64,000 bases of DNA from Trichuris trichiura (Eukaryota > Nematoda > Enoplea > Trichinellida > Trichuridae). Position 1 is the stretch's first letter. Each line of letters opens with the position of its first letter. Below the pieces are notes generated by a model, which did no database searches, was not told where the DNA came from, and was given only the letters and a program-made list of their open reading frames with translations. The translations under genes were made by a program, and so were the position numbers. Below are positions 63,229 to 64,000 of the stretch, piece after piece. Location: positions 598,893 to 662,892 of the forward strand of contig JBAJFE010000008.1 in NCBI GenBank assembly GCA_037903355.1, read 5' to 3'.

Positions 63229-63591
63229 CTATTTCGACCTCAACAGGATGAATAATAATATGTTGTAATGTAAGTTATTATTTTGTTTGCCCATCGGGCA
63301 TCAAAGTTTTATTTTTTCAAGTGCTATTAATCTCAGCTTACTGTAGGGGTGGGTTAAGTTTCCGGCCAAGTTAGCGACCGCCGTAGCTTCCATGGACGTC
63401 GTCGCAACCGCTTTTAGACGAATTGACTAACGTAAAAGCGGAATGCTGCATTAAGCAATACGTTCAGCTCACCTGCAAACTTAGTTTTCTTTTAGCAGCT
63501 TTCAAATGGTGATTTGCAGGTTGCGTGCTGTCTCATTGAGCATACTTTATTTGATTAAATAATTGATGTTATTCGTTAAGGTTGTTAAGCC
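63229..63591. other. Short intergenic gap
   Basis: Nothing recognisable. It ends at TTCGTTAAG just before the leader of the next gene, a possible splice acceptor. Confidence 0.4.
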
Positions 63592-64000
63592 ATGAATGGA
63601 TCGGAACGCAAATTTTTCGACCCTAAATTTCTGTTGATTTTGCGAAGTAGTTTCGAAAAACGCAGAACTGTTATTAGTGGAAAACTGAACTGCTTTTTCT
63701 TTATACTTGTAACGTTATGCTTCTTCCTATACCTTTTCTTTTCGTCCGAAGAAATCACGCCATTTTTAAATCACATTATAAGGTAGAATTCTTTTCAATG
63801 CATTGCAGGGGTAGGTTTTAAGGAATAATATTATTTCACAACATTCTTTGCTCCCACTGATTCTACAAGTAAAGCAACGTCAGAAAACAAGAAACATTAT
63901 CAGTTCGAGGGAGACGATTACTTTTTCGATAGCAAAGCGATTCATTCGTATTGCAGGTAAAATGGTACGAATGATCGAAGCTTTCGCAACTGAACCGGTT
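63592..64000 (+). CDS. Type II membrane protein, 5' part
   Basis: Exon 1 (63592-63782) encodes a basic cytosolic tail (MNGSERKFFDPKFLLILRSS.. KRRTVISGK) followed by one hydrophobic segment at about residues 33-50 (NCFFFILVTLCFFLYLFF), a type II signal-anchor layout. An 87-bp intron leads to exon 2 (63870-63956) with HYQFEGDDYFFDSKAIHSYC in matching phase, ending at CAG|GTAAAA. The rest lies beyond the window. This plan is typical of Golgi glycosyltransferases, but no catalytic motif is in view, so the function is not assigned. Confidence 0.55.

Overview
The window looks like nuclear DNA of an invertebrate animal, most likely a nematode. Protein-coding genes are split by many short introns (often about 50-80 bp, GT..AG, T-rich before the acceptor). 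Gene contents are animal-specific (class I PI3-kinase, I-BAR protein MTSS1, ZFC3H1, PRMT7, RUSF1). One gene encodes a secreted cysteine-rich protein of the EB/EGF-like kind common in nematodes, and there are short inverted runs of TTAGGC, the nematode telomere unit. Splice acceptors are looser than the Caenorhabditis consensus, so an early-branching (clade I-like) nematode is a reasonable guess, but this is inference. No operons, rRNA, tRNA or CRISPR were found.

Layout. 2-825 (+) is the 3' end of RUSF1. 3029-21359 (+) is ZFC3H1, a CCCH zinc-finger/HAT-repeat protein of nuclear RNA decay; one of its introns has grown to 5.4 kb by insertion of a pogo/Tigger-like DNA transposon that itself holds a hAT-type MITE. 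22831-26630 (+) is PRMT7, an arginine methyltransferase. 26.6-31.4 kb is mostly non-coding. 31395-34667 (+) is a complete, intronless class I PI3-kinase catalytic subunit (p110). 34.7-43.9 kb is repeat-rich with two uncertain minus-strand genes (36900-37503 and 40281-40952) and an inverted TTAGGC cluster. 43975-54313 (+) is MTSS1/MIM; its third intron (5.8 kb) holds a decayed reading frame, large ATT/AGT microsatellites and several near-perfect foldback elements. 56002-57212 (-) is a 306-residue secreted cysteine-rich EB-type protein. The last 7 kb contains a possible small gene (60957-63228) and the 5' end of a type II membrane protein (from 63592).

The recognisable genes are housekeeping or signalling genes that happen to be neighbours; PI3K (phosphoinositide production) and MTSS1 (phosphoinositide-membrane and actin binding) are functionally related, but nothing here shows co-regulation.

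The most unusual signal is a family of foldback elements (7.75, 47.75, 48.73 and 55.69 kb). Each arm carries CTGANGA - C - 5-bp stem - 6-7 nt loop - GAAA. The variable N and the compensatory stem changes match the hammerhead-ribozyme core, or the related terminal hairpins of Penelope-like and other retroelements.
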